Positions 11,658 through 24,110 are shown, numbered from the stretch's first letter. The stretch: 64,000 nucleotides of DNA from Pristionchus mayeri (GCA_036245805.1 BTRK01000005.1:24903474-24967473); one strand, 5' to 3'. Program-made: numbers and translations. The notes: generated by a model from the letters alone, not told the origin.

Positions 11658-12555
11658 TAGGGACAATCATCTGCAAATTAAAAAGCTTAAAACCGGGAAA
11701 AGGTTGTGCACGGAGCGATGTTTCCCAAGCACCGCGAATTTAAATCTGTGAAGAAATCTTTTTAAAAAATCAGTTACCGAATTCTAGGGGATGCCGTTCT
11801 CCAATTTTTACAGCGAATAAAGAGTTATTCATGAGAAAAATATATTTAAAAAATAGGAAAAAAATATGTCAGCGAAAAAATTCTCTAGGCACTTGTATTT
11901 CGCCACATTCAGTTTAAATTAGCTAGAAATCGTTTCAGGGGGTGCCGCCCTCCAAATCTGAGTTGGAATACTCTACGTACAAGATTAGTTTATTCAACAA
12001 AAAATTAGCAAAATTTATGTCAGCGAAACATTGCAATACAAGCTTGAACTTTTAGAAGATGATGGACGCCGCAGCTAATATTTAAGCGATATTTATGTTT
12101 TCTTTCATTTTATTCGATTGAATATCACCCGATTGAACATACTATGTATTCAAAAGGTATATTAATAATTTACTTAAATTTAGCACACAGAGATGCACGA
12201 AGCTACAGTATACCATTATCAATCGAGCTCAATGATTAGAAGCACATACGTCCCAGAATATAAAACATGATCAATTATTTACCAAATTTAACAGTTCTAT
12301 GTAATGCAATAAAAGAAAACATGATATATTCAATGTGAAATTTCGAAATATTGTCCCGCTGAACTGACATGACCCAGCAAACCTCTGGAGAGCTTGCACT
12401 ACACCACGATGGGCGGAGCTTAGAGAAATAGGCGCATACTCATTGAAAATGAAATATATTATAATTCTAGTGACGCTATTCTCTTTCCGCACCATCGATA
12501 ACCCCGTCCCATATAATAAAAGAATTTTAGAAAAATTTTGAAATTTTGAGTGGAT
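11658..12555 (-). repeat. 0.9-kb repeat, inverted relative to 22.1-23.0 kb
   Basis: Nearly identical in reverse complement to 22075-22975, including CGGTTTTAAGCTTTTTAATT at one end and CCATCGATAACCCCGTCCCA at the other. Partial copies are at 15215-15410 and 16280-16395. No conserved open frame. Confidence 0.8.
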
Positions 12556-12936
12556 GACCTTATATCGATTTCGTCATCACAATGCAATATTTCATAATTC
12601 TTATGCAATTTTCTCGTATTTCACTCATATTTCAGCGCAACCACAACGGAAAAGGTGGGTAAAGGAGTCAGTAGTAGCGGTGTGACCTTTCTCTCATTAG
12701 ATAATATTTCTCTCTGCATTTCCGCCCCTTCAGCATGCTGAAGTAAATACATTTATTACTTAAATTCGCACCAATAAATTGAGAGTATGTAACATCACTT
12801 CTCATTTCAAAAGAGCTTAGAAATTCACTAAAAAAGTTGCATAACTTGTTAAAAGTATTGAAAACGTTGAGACCTGGGTCACTTCTGATTTCAAACAGCA
12901 TAAATGTTCATTAGAGAAAGGGAGTTCTATCACTTA

Positions 12937-13246
12937 CAAGGAAAGGCCGCGAGAGTAAGGTGGAGGTTTTGGAAGAGACGTAGCGGGATCGAAAGAGGAT
13001 CAACTTCTAAGAACTTCTACGTTTTCCATATCTTCTGAGGGCCTCTGTGGACGGCTGGGGTGGTAGTGGAATTTTGGAACATAGAATTAGAAATCAACGG
13101 TTTTACATCTCTCCCACTATGAGCCCAGACATCCATAGAGGCCCTCAGCAGATATTGAAAACGTAGAAGTTCTTAGAATTTGATCCTCTTTCGATCCTGC
13201 TATGTCTCATCCAAAAACTCCAACTTACCCTCGCGGCCTTTCCTTG
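12937..13246. mobile_element. 310-bp fold-back element flanked by TTA
   Basis: Ends CAAGGAAAGGCCGCGAGAG and CTCGCGGCCTTTCCTTG, with TTA on both sides (12934-12936, 13247-13249). The arms contain AAGAACTTCTACGTTTTC and its complement. Same terminal CAAG and target type as the elements at 2180 and 43206, and the interior resembles 43206-43537. Confidence 0.82.
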
Positions 13247-13379
13247 TTAGGCTTGCAACACAGCTAATTACATCGGGCTTTGATGGAGTGGAAGAGAAGT
13301 AGCGCCGCAAAACACTCGTCCTTCTTGCGGCACACCATCTCTGAAACACCATCTCTGAATTATCGGTAATGAGAATAAG

Positions 13380-15175
13380 GCATATCTCCTAGGAAGATCT
13401 CAACGTGTTTTTATCGGTGATTATCTTTCCTCTCCATCATTTCAGGGGTCCCTCAAGGGTCTACTATCGGTCCTCTATTGTTCATTATATACATTAACGA
13501 CCTTGGTAGTTGTATTCCTCCTTCGGTTAAATACAATGTATTCGCTGACGACCTTAAAATATACGCCACTGTGCCTGACCACAGTATCGATCTCCAAAAT
13601 GCCATTACAAATATAGAGAAGTGGACTATTCAATGGAATATGACTATCAGCGCTCCTAAGTACTCCATCTAGGTCGTCTTAAAACAAGGTCGCAATACAT
13701 CCTCAATGGTATCATTATTTCCCCTAAAGATCAAGTTCGGGAACTTGGTATCTTCTTCACTAGAAACCTGCACTTTGGTCATCATATTGATCAAATTACT
13801 AGAAAATCCAGATCCATGTGCAACCTTTTGCTTCGGTCATTTTCCTCATCCCCTTCCGACAATTTGATTTAAGCATACAAAATTTACATTCGTCCTCTGC
13901 TTGACTCATCAACCATAATTTGGAATCCCACTGCTATTGGGCTGGTTAATCAAGTTGAATCTGTACAACGTGAATTCACTAGACGAATTCTGGGTCGATT
14001 TAAATTACCTTACCTCCCTTACCTTGAGAGGCTTGAGAATTTTCAATTAGACACACTAGAATACCGCCGCTCTTTGAACGATATTTACTTCCTGTACGAT
14101 TCTTTGCACGAGTTCGTTCTCCTCGACACCTCTTCTCTTCTCTCTATGCTCGCTCCTCTTTCTCGTAGCCTCCGTGCCTCTCACAGTATGCAATCGCTCC
14201 TCTTTCTCGTAGCCTCCGTGCCTCTCACAGCATGCGATCGCTCCTCTTTCTCGTAGCCTCCGTGCCTCTCACAGCATGCAATCGCTCCTCTTTCTCGTAG
14301 CCTCCGTGCCTCTCACAGCATGCGATCGCTCCTCTTTCTCGTAGCCTCCGTGCCTCACACAGCATGCGATCGCTCCTCTTTCTCGTAGCCTCCGTGCCTC
14401 TCACAGCATGCGATCGCTCCTCTTTCTCGTAGCCTCCGTGCCTCTCACAGCATGCGATCGCTCCTCTTTCTCGTAGCCTCCGTGCCTCTCACAGCATGCA
14501 ATCGCTCCTCTTTCTCGTAGCCTCCGTGCCTCTCACAGCATGCGATCGCTCCACTTTCTCGTAGCCTCCGTGCCTCTCACAGCATGCAATCGCTCCTCTT
14601 TCTCGTAGCCTCCGTGCCTTTCACAGCATGCGATCGCTCCTCTTTCTCGTAGCCTCCGTGCCTCTCACAGCATGCGATTGCTCCTCTTTCTCGTAGCCTC
14701 CGTGCCTCTCACAGCATGCAATCGCTCCTCTTTCTCGTAGCCTCCGTGCCTCTCACAGCATGCAATCGCTCCTCTTTCTCGTAGCCTCCGTGCCTCTCAC
14801 AGCATGCGATCGCTCCTCTTTCTCGTAGCCTCCGTGCCTCTTACAGCATGCGATCGCTCCTCTTTCTCGTAGCCTCCGTGCCTCTGACAGCATGCAATCG
14901 CTCCTCTTTCTCGTAGCCTCCGTGCCTCTGACAGCATGCGCATCGCTTTACCGTACGTGCTTCCAGCTTACCTGAGTTCTTTTACCACTCGTTCACTAAC
15001 GCTCTGGAATTCTTTCCCCAACCAAATAGTTACCATGTCCCGTCTCCCTTTCCGCCGCCACATTAAAATCTCTCCCACTTGTGTCCTCCACTCTTCCAAC
15101 GTACGATTGCAACACGGACTGCCACACAATCCCCACCCACATGCTCGCCCGAGCCCTTATCGCCACATGGCTTGA
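13380..15175 (+). pseudogene. non-LTR reverse transcriptase remnant
   Basis: Translation shows, in order, RSQRVFIGDYLS, then after a one-base frame change GVPQGSTIGPLLF, YINDL and the catalytic NVFADDLKIYA, and later SLTLWNSFPN and a C-terminal tail ending near 15175. These are palm motifs of a LINE reverse transcriptase. Endonuclease and upstream fingers are missing, several stops and frameshifts are present, and a 44-bp minisatellite interrupts the C-terminal part. It begins about 130 bp downstream of the 12.9-kb fold-back element. It differs from the LINE at 31.6 kb, so at least two LINE lineages are represented. Confidence 0.85.
14151..14942 (+). repeat. minisatellite, 18 units of 44 bp
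   Basis: The unit begins CGCTCCTCTTTCTCGTAGCC and recurs at exact 44-bp spacing from 14151 to 14899. Variation is mostly at the GCATGCRATCG positions and single bases. The unit derives from the LINE open frame around the residues SRSLRASHSM. Since 44 is not a multiple of 3, the frame rotates from unit to unit. Confidence 0.95.
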
Positions 15176-15214
15176 TCTTTGATCCCTTCCCCTCCCCTAC
15201 CCTTGCTGCCTAGG

Positions 15215-16400
15215 GTCCTCCACTCAAAATTTCAAAATTTTCGTAAAATTCTTTTATATATGGAACGGGGTTATCGATGATGCGGAAAGAGAATAGCGTC
15301 ACTAGAATTATTATATATTTCAATTTCAATGAGTATGAGCCTATTTCTCTAAGCTCCGCCCATCGTGGTGTAGTGCAAGCTCTCCAGTGGTTCGCTGGGT
15401 CATATCAGTTGAATGAGTCAATTGTTCAAAATTTCAAACGATTTTTACTTATTTTTTCTTTATCGAAATTTTTAAAACACATACTCTTATTCAGTAGTTG
15501 AAACATTTAGATGTATTTCTACGATTGCGACAATCGCAATCAAGCACTAATACTAGAGGTATACTGTAGCCATGTCAAACTTGTTTCTCCAGTTTGAGTT
15601 AGATAATTTATCAGGATATATAGAACCTGATTACACTCTCCGTGTTCGTTTATACCACCAGAAATATCAAAAAATAAGAAATATGAATAAAAAAACCTTC
15701 AATTCATGCAGCAGTCGGAAAATTCATCGTAAGTTTGTGCCGAAGTGAATTTGGCTAAATTTTTGCCCAATGCACCTACCGAGTATATAGAACATCTGAT
15801 GTGCAAAATTGTAGAGCTGCATCCCCTGAATCGATTTCTGGCCAATTAAAACCTTTTGAGGTCCACGGGTGTTCAAAATGACCGTTTACCAACAACAAAT
15901 TTTGTCCAGAAAGCGGCGGCCCCGCCCACCGCGGGTGGAGTGCGCGTCTCTCCTCCAAAAGCACGCGCCGCTTGCTCGCTTGCGCGCGTTTTTTGAATTT
16001 TTTGGGCGGGGCTGCGGGAATGCATCACATATGTCCATTTTTTAACCTTTATATTTGAAAAGTTGTGTATAATTAGGTTTTAACGAGACTGACTACCGTA
16101 CTTTAATTTATACTGTAGTTTTGCAATTGTAAGCTGGGACTTTTTTTACCTAGGTCACGCTAATAGACTTGTTTTAGAGAGGTGTGCCGAGGTAGATTTT
16201 TCTCGTTTTTTTACAGTGGCGTCCTTGAAGTGAGTTCTACTCATTCACTGAAAATTAGAAAGCTGCATTTATTAAAAATCGATATATAAGTATAAAATTA
16301 CTTTTGTGTGGGATTTGAATTCGCGGGGTCGGGGGAAACATCGATCATTGCACAACCTTTTCCCGGTTTTAAGCTTTTTAATTTGCAGATGGTGCCACGG
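15215..16400 (+). repeat. partial copies of the 0.9-kb repeat
   Basis: 15215-15410 matches the start of the 22.1-kb copy (CGGGGTTATCGATG and onward) and 16320-16395 matches its end (CAACCTTTTCCCGGTTTTAA). The sequence between differs and contains a GC-rich stretch near 15900-16010. No supported gene. Confidence 0.6.
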
Positions 16401-16737
16401 ACGGGACTGATGAACAAAAAAGACGCGCTCCCAAAAGATCGGCAGGTGGTAGTGTAAAATTATCAAATCTCGCTAAAATGCAGTCGCCGAGAGCCAGAAA
16501 TACGGTAGTCTTTGGCAAATTCAACATGTTGCCGCAATTTTGAGCACTTTATGGAAATCTGATACTACTCATGGGTACGTACTAGAAATTCTATATGAAT
16601 TTGTGAACTTTTGCGATAAAAATAATAATTGTATCTTAAATATTCACGGAAAATAACCCGGCATCTTTTTCGCACTTTTTTCTCTGTTCCGACCATGGTG
16701 GAGTTGTTGCCTACTATGCCGATAAACGAGCCTCGTC

Positions 16738-17395
16738 ATATTTCTCGCGCCGCTCGCCACTTTCATGTGTGCATTTCAACGTTGTTTTGCTCATGTTAAT
16801 TGATTAATTCGCTTGCGTTTTTATCTGTGCATTCCAGGGAATTGACAAGGATGACAATAAACGAAAGAAGAAAGAATCGGTTTTTCGAAATTGGAGTGGA
16901 GCAGATTCTCATCATCAAAAGACGGTGAGTGTCACGTTCGCTATCGTTAATTCAACTGGATAATTGAGACTGCAATTGCATCCCGAGCAGACGTTCTTCC
17001 TCCTCGTGAACGAGAAGGCAATCGCCGCCAAGTTAATGGCTTTCTCCGCTTCACAATCAGAGCAAGGCGATAGTTTCCTCTATCTCGTGTATACTTCCCA
17101 GCCAGCTTAAATTTCTAGTCATTTCCGTGCTTTGTACCTTTGTAAATACGTATATACTTTCCGACTTACTACTAATCGAGCTACCCATTCGATTCCTCAA
17201 TACCTCTCACAACAGTCTTTACAATTCTGCACTTGTTACAGTTCACCGTAATCATGTCATGCCCTGCATAAATGTACAAATGCATTGATGATGTTATACA
17301 AATTCATTCAATTCATCCACGAAAGCGTTCGAAAACACCGCATAGGAACTTCGAAACCGTGGCTAGCCTCGCCACTCAAGCTTTGCCCAAAACTA
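16738..17395 (+). repeat. segmental duplication, inverted partner at 30.5-31.2 kb
   Basis: About 655 bp are nearly identical in reverse complement to 30546-31200, including both lgg-2-like exons and about 280 bp beyond the stop. The two copies diverge abruptly near 16738 and 17395. The next 75 bp (GACTCTCGCGCGTTTTCAAA) matches inverted sequence near 28780-28860, a separate dispersed repeat. Confidence 0.88.
16838..17110 (+). pseudogene. lgg-2: truncated lgg-2 (LC3/Atg8 family) C-terminal half
   Basis: Two exons, 16838-16924 and 16969-17110, joined by a 44-bp GTGAGT..TTGAG intron. In frame they read ELTRMTINERRKNRFFEIGV, then KRRLQLHPEQTFFLLVNEK and finally FLYLVYTSQPA followed by a stop. This matches the C-terminal half of nematode LGG-2, where RRRLQLHPQQAFFLLVNE and VYTSQPAFG are characteristic. 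LGG-2 is the LC3-like ubiquitin-fold protein lipidated on autophagosomes. I find no upstream exon for the N-terminal half. The stop replaces the final FG, so the glycine needed for ATG4/ATG7 processing and lipidation is absent. The frame is otherwise intact and identical in the inverted copy. It is probably a duplicated gene fragment rather than a working LC3. Confidence 0.82.
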
Positions 17396-17864
17396 CTGTA
17401 AACAATTTTTGGTGCGTCGCGACTCTCGCGCGTTTTCAAACACGTGCGTCGTCCGACCCGTCCGTGGGTGGTCCCTACTTGCTGCCTAGCAACCTTCAAC
17501 CGATTTGATCCAATCGACGGACATCCGTTTGTTGTATACACGGTGTGACATGCGTGCCGCCGCGCGGGATAAAAAAAAGAAACATGCAGCAAATGGCAAG
17601 CCCGCGAAATTCAACTTGTTACTTTATGGGGAGCCAAATGTCAGGGTTTTCCCGTTAAGAGATCACCCTGGACTTTTGCCAATAGGTGAATTTTACAATT
17701 TGCCATTTATTTTTGAATATATCACGGTAATTCAGGCAACTCTTTATTTTTTTAAAATTTCGTGCGCGGAATGTTTTAACTAATTTACTGTAGCGGAACG
17801 ATGAATATTTTTAAAATGGTCCGGTCGTCTCCGGCAATTCCGGGGGGGGGGGGGGTTGTCACAC

Positions 17865-18299
17865 CACGGCCCCCGGAAGATCGACATAGACCTATTGAAA
17901 CTGTGTCGCGCTGTAAAATTTAATTAGCTAAACATAGAAATGATTTTACAAGTGCAGCAATAATCAGCGAAAAATTCGACCAAACGCTGCTTGGCATTTG
18001 CGTTTGCGTTAAAAGGTGACCGAATAAATTAATAAATTTCAATTTAAATAAGTTTAAAAATTTGCGAAAAACTACTATCACGAACTGAAATTAGTGTTTG
18101 AATGGAATTGATCACTGTAACTTGACAATCAGGCACAATTTCTTACTGTAACTTGACGAATCAGGCAATGCATTACTGTAACTTGACGAATCAGGCAATT
18201 TTGACTGTTTAATATTTGAACGAACGCGCGTTTTGCCTGATTTCCCCTGATTGGGTGACACATTTTCATAAGGTCTATGTCGATCTTCAGGGGGCCGTG
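17865..18299. mobile_element. small MITE with 29-bp terminal inverted repeats
   Basis: The left end CACGGCCCCCGGAAGATCG is mirrored at the right (CGATCTTCAGGGGGCCGTG), both running into GACATAGACC. Inside are three direct copies of TTACTGTAACTTGACGAATC-like units (18112-18200). Beyond the ends, GTATACACGGTGTGAC (17530) and its complement (18300-18315) suggest a larger parent element. Confidence 0.65.
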
Positions 18300-18877
18300 T
18301 CACACCGTGTGTATACCTTCTTGTTATTATTGCAATCTCACCTAACGGAATAAATGAATGAATGAATGAATGAAGGCCTATCCTTCCCTATCCTGCTGGT
18401 GAATAAAGTATAAGTATAAGTATAAGTTGAATATAACAAGTAATTAAAAATTGATCGATAGTGTGATAAAAAACCATCTGCGAAATGAAAATAATAGAAA
18501 AAAAGGTACGCTTAATTAAAGAATAAAATTGCGAATATTAAGTTACTTCCTAAATTTAAGTAGAAGAGTGATAATGATATAGTGCACAGCTAGAATTGGA
18601 AAACAAAACAACAACAAAAGTCTTTCTCAAAGCGCTAAGACTGCTGCGGCATTAACCCCCTTCCTTTGACCTACCTGAGACTATCGAAAGAATCAAAGGA
18701 GGCGACTGTCAGGGGGGGGGGGGTCCAATAATGTTAATTTTGCGAGAAATGTCAAAGGCAGGGTGCGGGAAAATTCAAATTTCCCGCCTCGCTGAGCGTC
18801 AACTCGCTCAGCGTGTCGATACTCAGCGAAATTTAGCAGTGAAAATTTCATGAGTAATCCAAACCATTCTAGGTGCT

Positions 18878-19901
18878 TTGGTTAGGGAAACGTTCCCTAA
18901 TCCCCTCCCTCCCACCCCCAGTTTTCAAAGGTGTTTTACCCTTGCAGGAGGAAAGACCATCGCCATCGGCTCGATTTCTGAAGCTCTCCGAGGTGCGGGT
19001 CGATCAGACCTGGCCGAGATGATGCGGGAGACGATAGAGGGATCCCTCGTCCCCTCAACGCTGAAGCAGTATGCGTGAACTGAGATGACCAGGCGGAAGT
19101 TCGCGATCGCACTCGACGTCGATCCCTCCCTGCCCATTTCCCTCATTGCCTTCCTTCTCCACAAAACCGCTGAAGGGGCTTCAAAGTCCTCCCTCGCCCT
19201 CTTTCGGTCCGCGTTTCTCTTCTACGGAGGAGAAGTCCGGTCCCAAGTCATCCCTCAAGATCTCTCTCTTGCTCTCCTCAGAGCCAGAGGGAAGGCTAAG
19301 AAGAAGATCGCTACCCCGGATATCCCCCAGCCGTGCTGGCAAAGGCTCTCCAACATCTCTCCCGGGCAGATGCGTCGCCCGCAGATGTCCGTCTGGGAAT
19401 CTACGTCATCTTCTCTCTGGGCGCCCTTCTTCGGAGATCCGAGGCGCGGAACTGGCAGGACCTGGAAGAGATCGAGAAGGAGGCGGGCCACATTGTCATC
19501 ACCCTCTCAGTGAGATGCGCCAAGAACGACCAGGAGGGCCTCGGAGCTTCCACTTCCTTCAGGCTGATTGGGGCCTCCTCCTCTCATTCCCTGTGGGAGA
19601 GATTCAAGCTCTCCTTTCCCTCCCCTCTTCCTGCTTCTCCCCTTTTTCAGTATCTCTCCACGGGTCGCCGCCTTTCCAAGTCGTTCTTCGCCGATGAGCT
19701 GAAGAACCTCTGCGACTTTCTGGCTTTTTCCGGATCACGCCCCATTCTCTTCGGGTCGCAGGAGTGTCCGCATCGCTCAGACAAGGAGCCTCCCTGCATC
19801 AGATCCAGGCCAGAGGGAGGTGGAAGTCAATTCAGGAACTCGCAAACTACCTTCGTCACTCCATAGATCTGCAAGGTGGCGGCCTTTCCCTTCCCCATTG
19901 A
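18878..19901 (+). pseudogene. decayed tyrosine recombinase (DIRS/PAT- or Crypton-like)
   Basis: The N-terminal segment (18878-19320) includes SLVPSTLKQYA, an in-frame TGA at 19076, then RRKFAIALDVDPSLP, resembling a core-binding domain. After a frame change near 19330, the segment RLGIYVIFSLGALLRRSEA gives the first catalytic arginine and CAKNDQEG gives the beta-hairpin lysine region. After a second frame change near 19740, HSLRVAGVSASLRQGASLH supplies HxxR, then ARGRWKS and a tyrosine in ELANYLRHS. The order R-K-HxxR-W-Y is that of a tyrosine recombinase. No reverse transcriptase is adjacent, so a DIRS/PAT fragment and a Crypton cannot be told apart here. One stop and two frameshifts make it a pseudogene. 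It is much more GC-rich than its surroundings. Confidence 0.8.
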
Positions 19902-20860
19902 CCCCTCCCTTGCCTTTCCTCACCCCCTTCCTCTCTCTTTCCTCCCCTCGTTTCCCTCCCTAGCTCCCCTCCTCTTCTCTCCTCACCCTTTCTCTCGTTT
20001 TTCATTCGTTCGTTTATTTGCTGTTCCCATACCCCCTCTGGGGTGACTGGGCTGTTGTGGTCTCACCTCATGGGTTGTTTGTTGGTTTCCTACGATAAAG
20101 CACCCGGCCTTTGCGATGTCTCGCAAAATCACATTATGTCGGATACGGAAGGAACGTAGTGATAGGAGGAGTAGACATAATCAGGTTTTACAGGGCATTT
20201 TACACAGCGTTTTACAGGGGGTGGGCGAGAGATGAGAGAGCGCAGAGAAAAAGACTGCAATCTCTCTCGAATTTACATGATCTCTCGCGATCGGCAAAAT
20301 AATAATCGTTTAGTGAAAATAGTATAAAAATATCATATAAAAGAATTTAACAAATAAAAAATAATATTAATGAAACAAATCAATGAATAGGTAAAAAATC
20401 AATAACTATCGTAATCAGTGTTATTGATCCGTATATCGAAAACCGTATAGCTAACAAATCATTTTGAACGACATACCGAAATCAGGCAATTTCAAGCTAG
20501 AAGGTACAGAATTAAGGCAATTTCACTCAAAACAATACAGTACTCAGGGAATCAGTTGTACTGCCCATCCGGAAAATGGTCGTGAATATTTTCCGGTCCC
20601 GGGGACATGTTTTTAAAAAGTCGTCGGGAAAAATCATGCCGTGCTTGGGTCACTCGACTACCGTATGATTATTAGAGTTGGAGCGCATCATGAGTCAGCA
20701 TTTTCGAATCATTTTGTATTATTATTTATTTTAAAGTTTTACAATTTGTATTTTTAATATTATTTATTTTCGAATTGCGCTTAAGTGTGTAATGCTAGCT
20801 TCTAAACTTATAGTTGACCGGAAAACGATGTTTATCAGATATGAACAGGTGAAGTAGTTT
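19902..20860. other. no gene recognised
   Basis: Pyrimidine-rich tail of the recombinase element, then AT-rich sequence with a GAGAGATGAGAGAGCG block near 20225-20290. No supported exon. Confidence 0.4.
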
Positions 20861-20869
20861 AGCTAACAA

Positions 20870-21185
20870 GAAGTAAAAACGAAAATGTCCGAACGAAAAT
20901 GAGGCATGACCCGTCTGTGAAATATGTAAAGGAAGGTTAGTTGCATGTACTGGACACAAGAAAATTATGGTGGCACTCAAAACTAATGAGAAAACGTGGG
21001 AATAGACTGGAGGTGTTCGAAAAATGTCAGATTCGGGCCGGTTTTTGGCAAAAAAGTAGTCGCCCGAACGAAAACTTGGCATGACCCGTGCGTTGAATAG
21101 ATAAAGGAAGGTTTGTTGCACGTACTGGACACAAGAAAATAAAGGTGGCACTCAAAAATAATGAGAAAACGGGGGAAGCAACGAC
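20870..21185 (+). repeat. tandem duplication, two units of about 180 bp
   Basis: CATGACCCGTCTGTGAA.., GTACTGGACACAAGAAAAT and GGTGGCACTCAAAA occur at 20905-20980 and again, about 180 bp further on, at 21080-21160 with scattered differences. The minus-strand open frames here are products of this duplication. Confidence 0.75.
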
Positions 21186-22074
21186 GTCCGGAAATTGTAC
21201 TAAACGGTTTAAAGTTACCCAACAACCGTGCAAAATTTTTAAATTGGCGCCTGAACAATACCTTACCGCGAATTTGCATGAACATGCACTAAGTACCGTA
21301 ATTTAAAATGCGCGGTTTGTTTAAATATTGTTTAATCGATTATGTGGGCTTAATATTGAAGTTTTTGCTGTTGAAATATATATTTCTACAACCGGGGGAG
21401 AAGCGAGGATAAAATTGGTATAGAACCGGGCTTGTGAACGCTAATTACCGCACACAGAATATTCATGTTTCAAACCTCGCGGGAAAATCGGTCTTGATCA
21501 GGGTAGCGCAACACATGTTTTGAGGTCGATTCTGTGACTAATTATTGATTTTCTGATTTTATTAGTATTGCATTTCTACTAGTCTCTTTTATGTCTATCA
21601 GTTTCAGGAATAAAAATATAGGCCATTTTGACGGTTGTTAGGTAACTTTAAGCCCGCTAAAAAATTTATCCCTAAGCCAGAAGCGGCAAACCAGTCGGAA
21701 ATCCATTTAGAATGAGTCTCTCTAGCTATAGAATGGTAAAAATTGGCCTAAAAATGGAAAAATCAAGCAAAATTGATAAAGAAAAACATTGAACAGGGCA
21801 ACAAAATTTCATAAATGTACGGTAGTTGGGCACACCACAAATAGTGGTGTGCATGAGTGATGGACGGCAGAAAGGACGGGCCTCCGCGGTCCCTCAATAT
21901 GAATAAAAAAGCCTTCAATTCATGCTGTGCCTAGCGTGATCAGCTTAAAAAATAACCCCAATTCGCAATTTTTCACAGAACACTCATTTTTGGATCGCGA
22001 CAACTCACCACCGTATTTGTCTGATCCTTACGCAAACGGTCTCATAGGTATGTCTGCAATGTGCATGTAGAGTC

Positions 22075-22975
22075 ATCCACTCAAAATTTCAAAATTTTTC
22101 TAAAATTCTTTTATTATATGGGACGGGGTTATCGATGGTGCGGAAAGAGAATAGCGTCACTAAAATTATAATATATTTCATTTTCAATGAGTATGAGCCT
22201 ATTTCTCTAAGCTCCGCCCATCGTGGTGTAGTGCAAGCTCTCCAGAGGTTTGCTGGGTCATGTCAGTTCAGCGGGACAATATTTCGAAATTTCACATTGA
22301 ATATATCATGTTTTCTTTTATTGCATTACATAGAACTGTTAAATTTGGTAAATAATTGATCATGTTTTATATTCTGGGACGTATGTGCTTCCAATCATTG
22401 AGCTCGATTGATAATGGTATACTGTAGCTTCGTGCATCTCTGTGTGCTAAATTTAAATAAATTATTAATATACCTTTTGAATACATAGTATGTTCAATCG
22501 GGTGATATTCAATCGTATAAAATGAAAGAAAACATAAATATCGCTTAAATATTAGCTGCTGCGCCCTTCATCTTCAAAAACTTCAAGCTTGTATTGCAAT
22601 GTTTCGCTGACATAAATTTTGCTAATTTTTCGTTGAATAAACTAATCAGGTACGTAGAGAATTCCAACTCAGATTTGGAGGGCGGCACCCCCTGAAACGA
22701 TTTCTAGCTAATTTAAACTGAATGTGGCGAAATACAAGTGCCTACAGAATTTTTTCGCTGACATATTTTTTTCCTATTTTTTAAATATATTTTTCTCATG
22801 AATAACTCTTTATTCGTTGTAAACATTGGAGAACGGCATCCCCTAGAATTCGGTAACTGATTTTTTAAAAAGATTTCTTCACAGATTTAAATTCGCGGTG
22901 CTTGGGAAACAGCGCTCCCTGCACAACCTTTTCCCGGTTTTAAGCTTTTTAATTTGCAGATGATTGTCCCTAATG
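22075..22975 (+). repeat. 0.9-kb repeat, partner of 11.7-12.6 kb
   Basis: Reverse complement of 11658-12555 with few differences. See that entry. The pair brackets about 9.5 kb holding the LINE remnant, lgg-2 fragment and recombinase. Confidence 0.8.
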
Positions 22976-23072
22976 TGCATGACTTCTTCAATGATCTGAT
23001 CTGTGAAAATCACCGGTTTTTGGCAATTTAGACAGTTTTCTTCAAATACTGAAGGAACGAAGAATTTAATCT

Positions 23073-23310
23073 CTTAAAGTTACCGGACGAGGACGAAATT
23101 GACCCCCTATTTTTTGTCCTCCATCGAATAGCCGATGGCTGAATTTGTAGAGAATGAATATACAAAAAATGCTAAAAATCAATAATAGCCTCAAGGGAAA
23201 GCCTGAAATGATCAGCGTAATCCCGCGCTCTCTCACTTTTGCATACTCTCTCGTACACGCGACGAGATCAGGGTCAGATCAGGGTTTCGTCCTCATCCGG
23301 TAACTTTAAG
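23073..23310. mobile_element. MITE, copy 1 (CTTAAAGTTACCGG ends)
   Basis: Terminal inverted repeats CTTAAAGTTACCGGACGAGG and its complement. The interior (TCGTACACGCGACGAGATCA, GATGGAGGACAAAAAATAGG on the other strand) is shared with the inverted copy at 44479-44711 and a fragment at 3590-3700. A related end is near 23695. Confidence 0.75.
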
Positions 23311-24100
23311 CTCACTAAGACTAACCTCCCCAATAGCTATTGACTTCATTTTTGAAAGCTCGATTGCATGCTGGAACCAAGATACGACCAAAAAATTGAA
23401 TCTTCCAAAAATTACCAAGTCCAGAAAATGCTCTGCTATTAAATCGATATTCAAAAGCGAGAGATATCAAATGTGATCAACATTAGGGACCGCGAAGGGG
23501 GTCCTCCAAACAGATCAGTTTAACCCCATATCACGCCTTTCATGAGAGAATCGAGCTGAACGTGGGAATGGTGAAAAGAGTTCTAGCCGGTTTTGGCCAT
23601 CCTGAGGCATGCCTGAGTGACCCCTGAAATATTATAGTGCATACTTAATTTTGGAGCTCGTTAGGTAGGGTCGGATTAAGGCATCTCTCTCTCTAAGTTA
23701 CTCAGCAAGGACGAAACCCTGATCCTAATACGCGACGCATTTGCGCGCGTCGCGCGTATGAGTGATTATGCAAAAATGAGCGAGTGCTGGATCAGGCAAC
23801 TTCACACTGATCCTTTCCAGTCTTCTCCTCAACTATGATATATGTATACTAGTGGGGGAGGGGTTGATGAATGAGAGCAACGGTAGAACAGTCAGGGTGC
23901 GATGGGCTCCCTCCCCTGTGAACAGAGAGTAGGGGAGAAAGGGAGCGAATAGTTCGCTGAGAACGAACTATTCGTGCCCCCTGGCAGAGAGAGCGAATTA
24001 TTCGTCGGGAGAGAGGGGGTTGACCTCTCGATTGGAACACGAGCGAGAGAGGGAAGGGTAGGTAAATCCAAGCTAGATATAGTTTTTCAAAACTCTCTCA
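23311..24100. other. repeat fragments only
   Basis: Holds one end of the TCACGCC family (near 23535), a GCGAATAGTTCGCTGAGAAC hairpin near 23945-23975 and pyrimidine-rich sequence. No supported gene. Confidence 0.4.
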
Positions 24101-24110
24101 GGAGATTATC

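Noticed and set aside
14151..14942. Regular array that might be taken for CRISPR
   Set aside because: Units are contiguous 44-bp copies with no unique spacers, and they derive from LINE coding sequence.
18112..18303. Minus-strand peptide with repeated units
   Set aside because: It is a translation of the short direct repeats inside the MITE.
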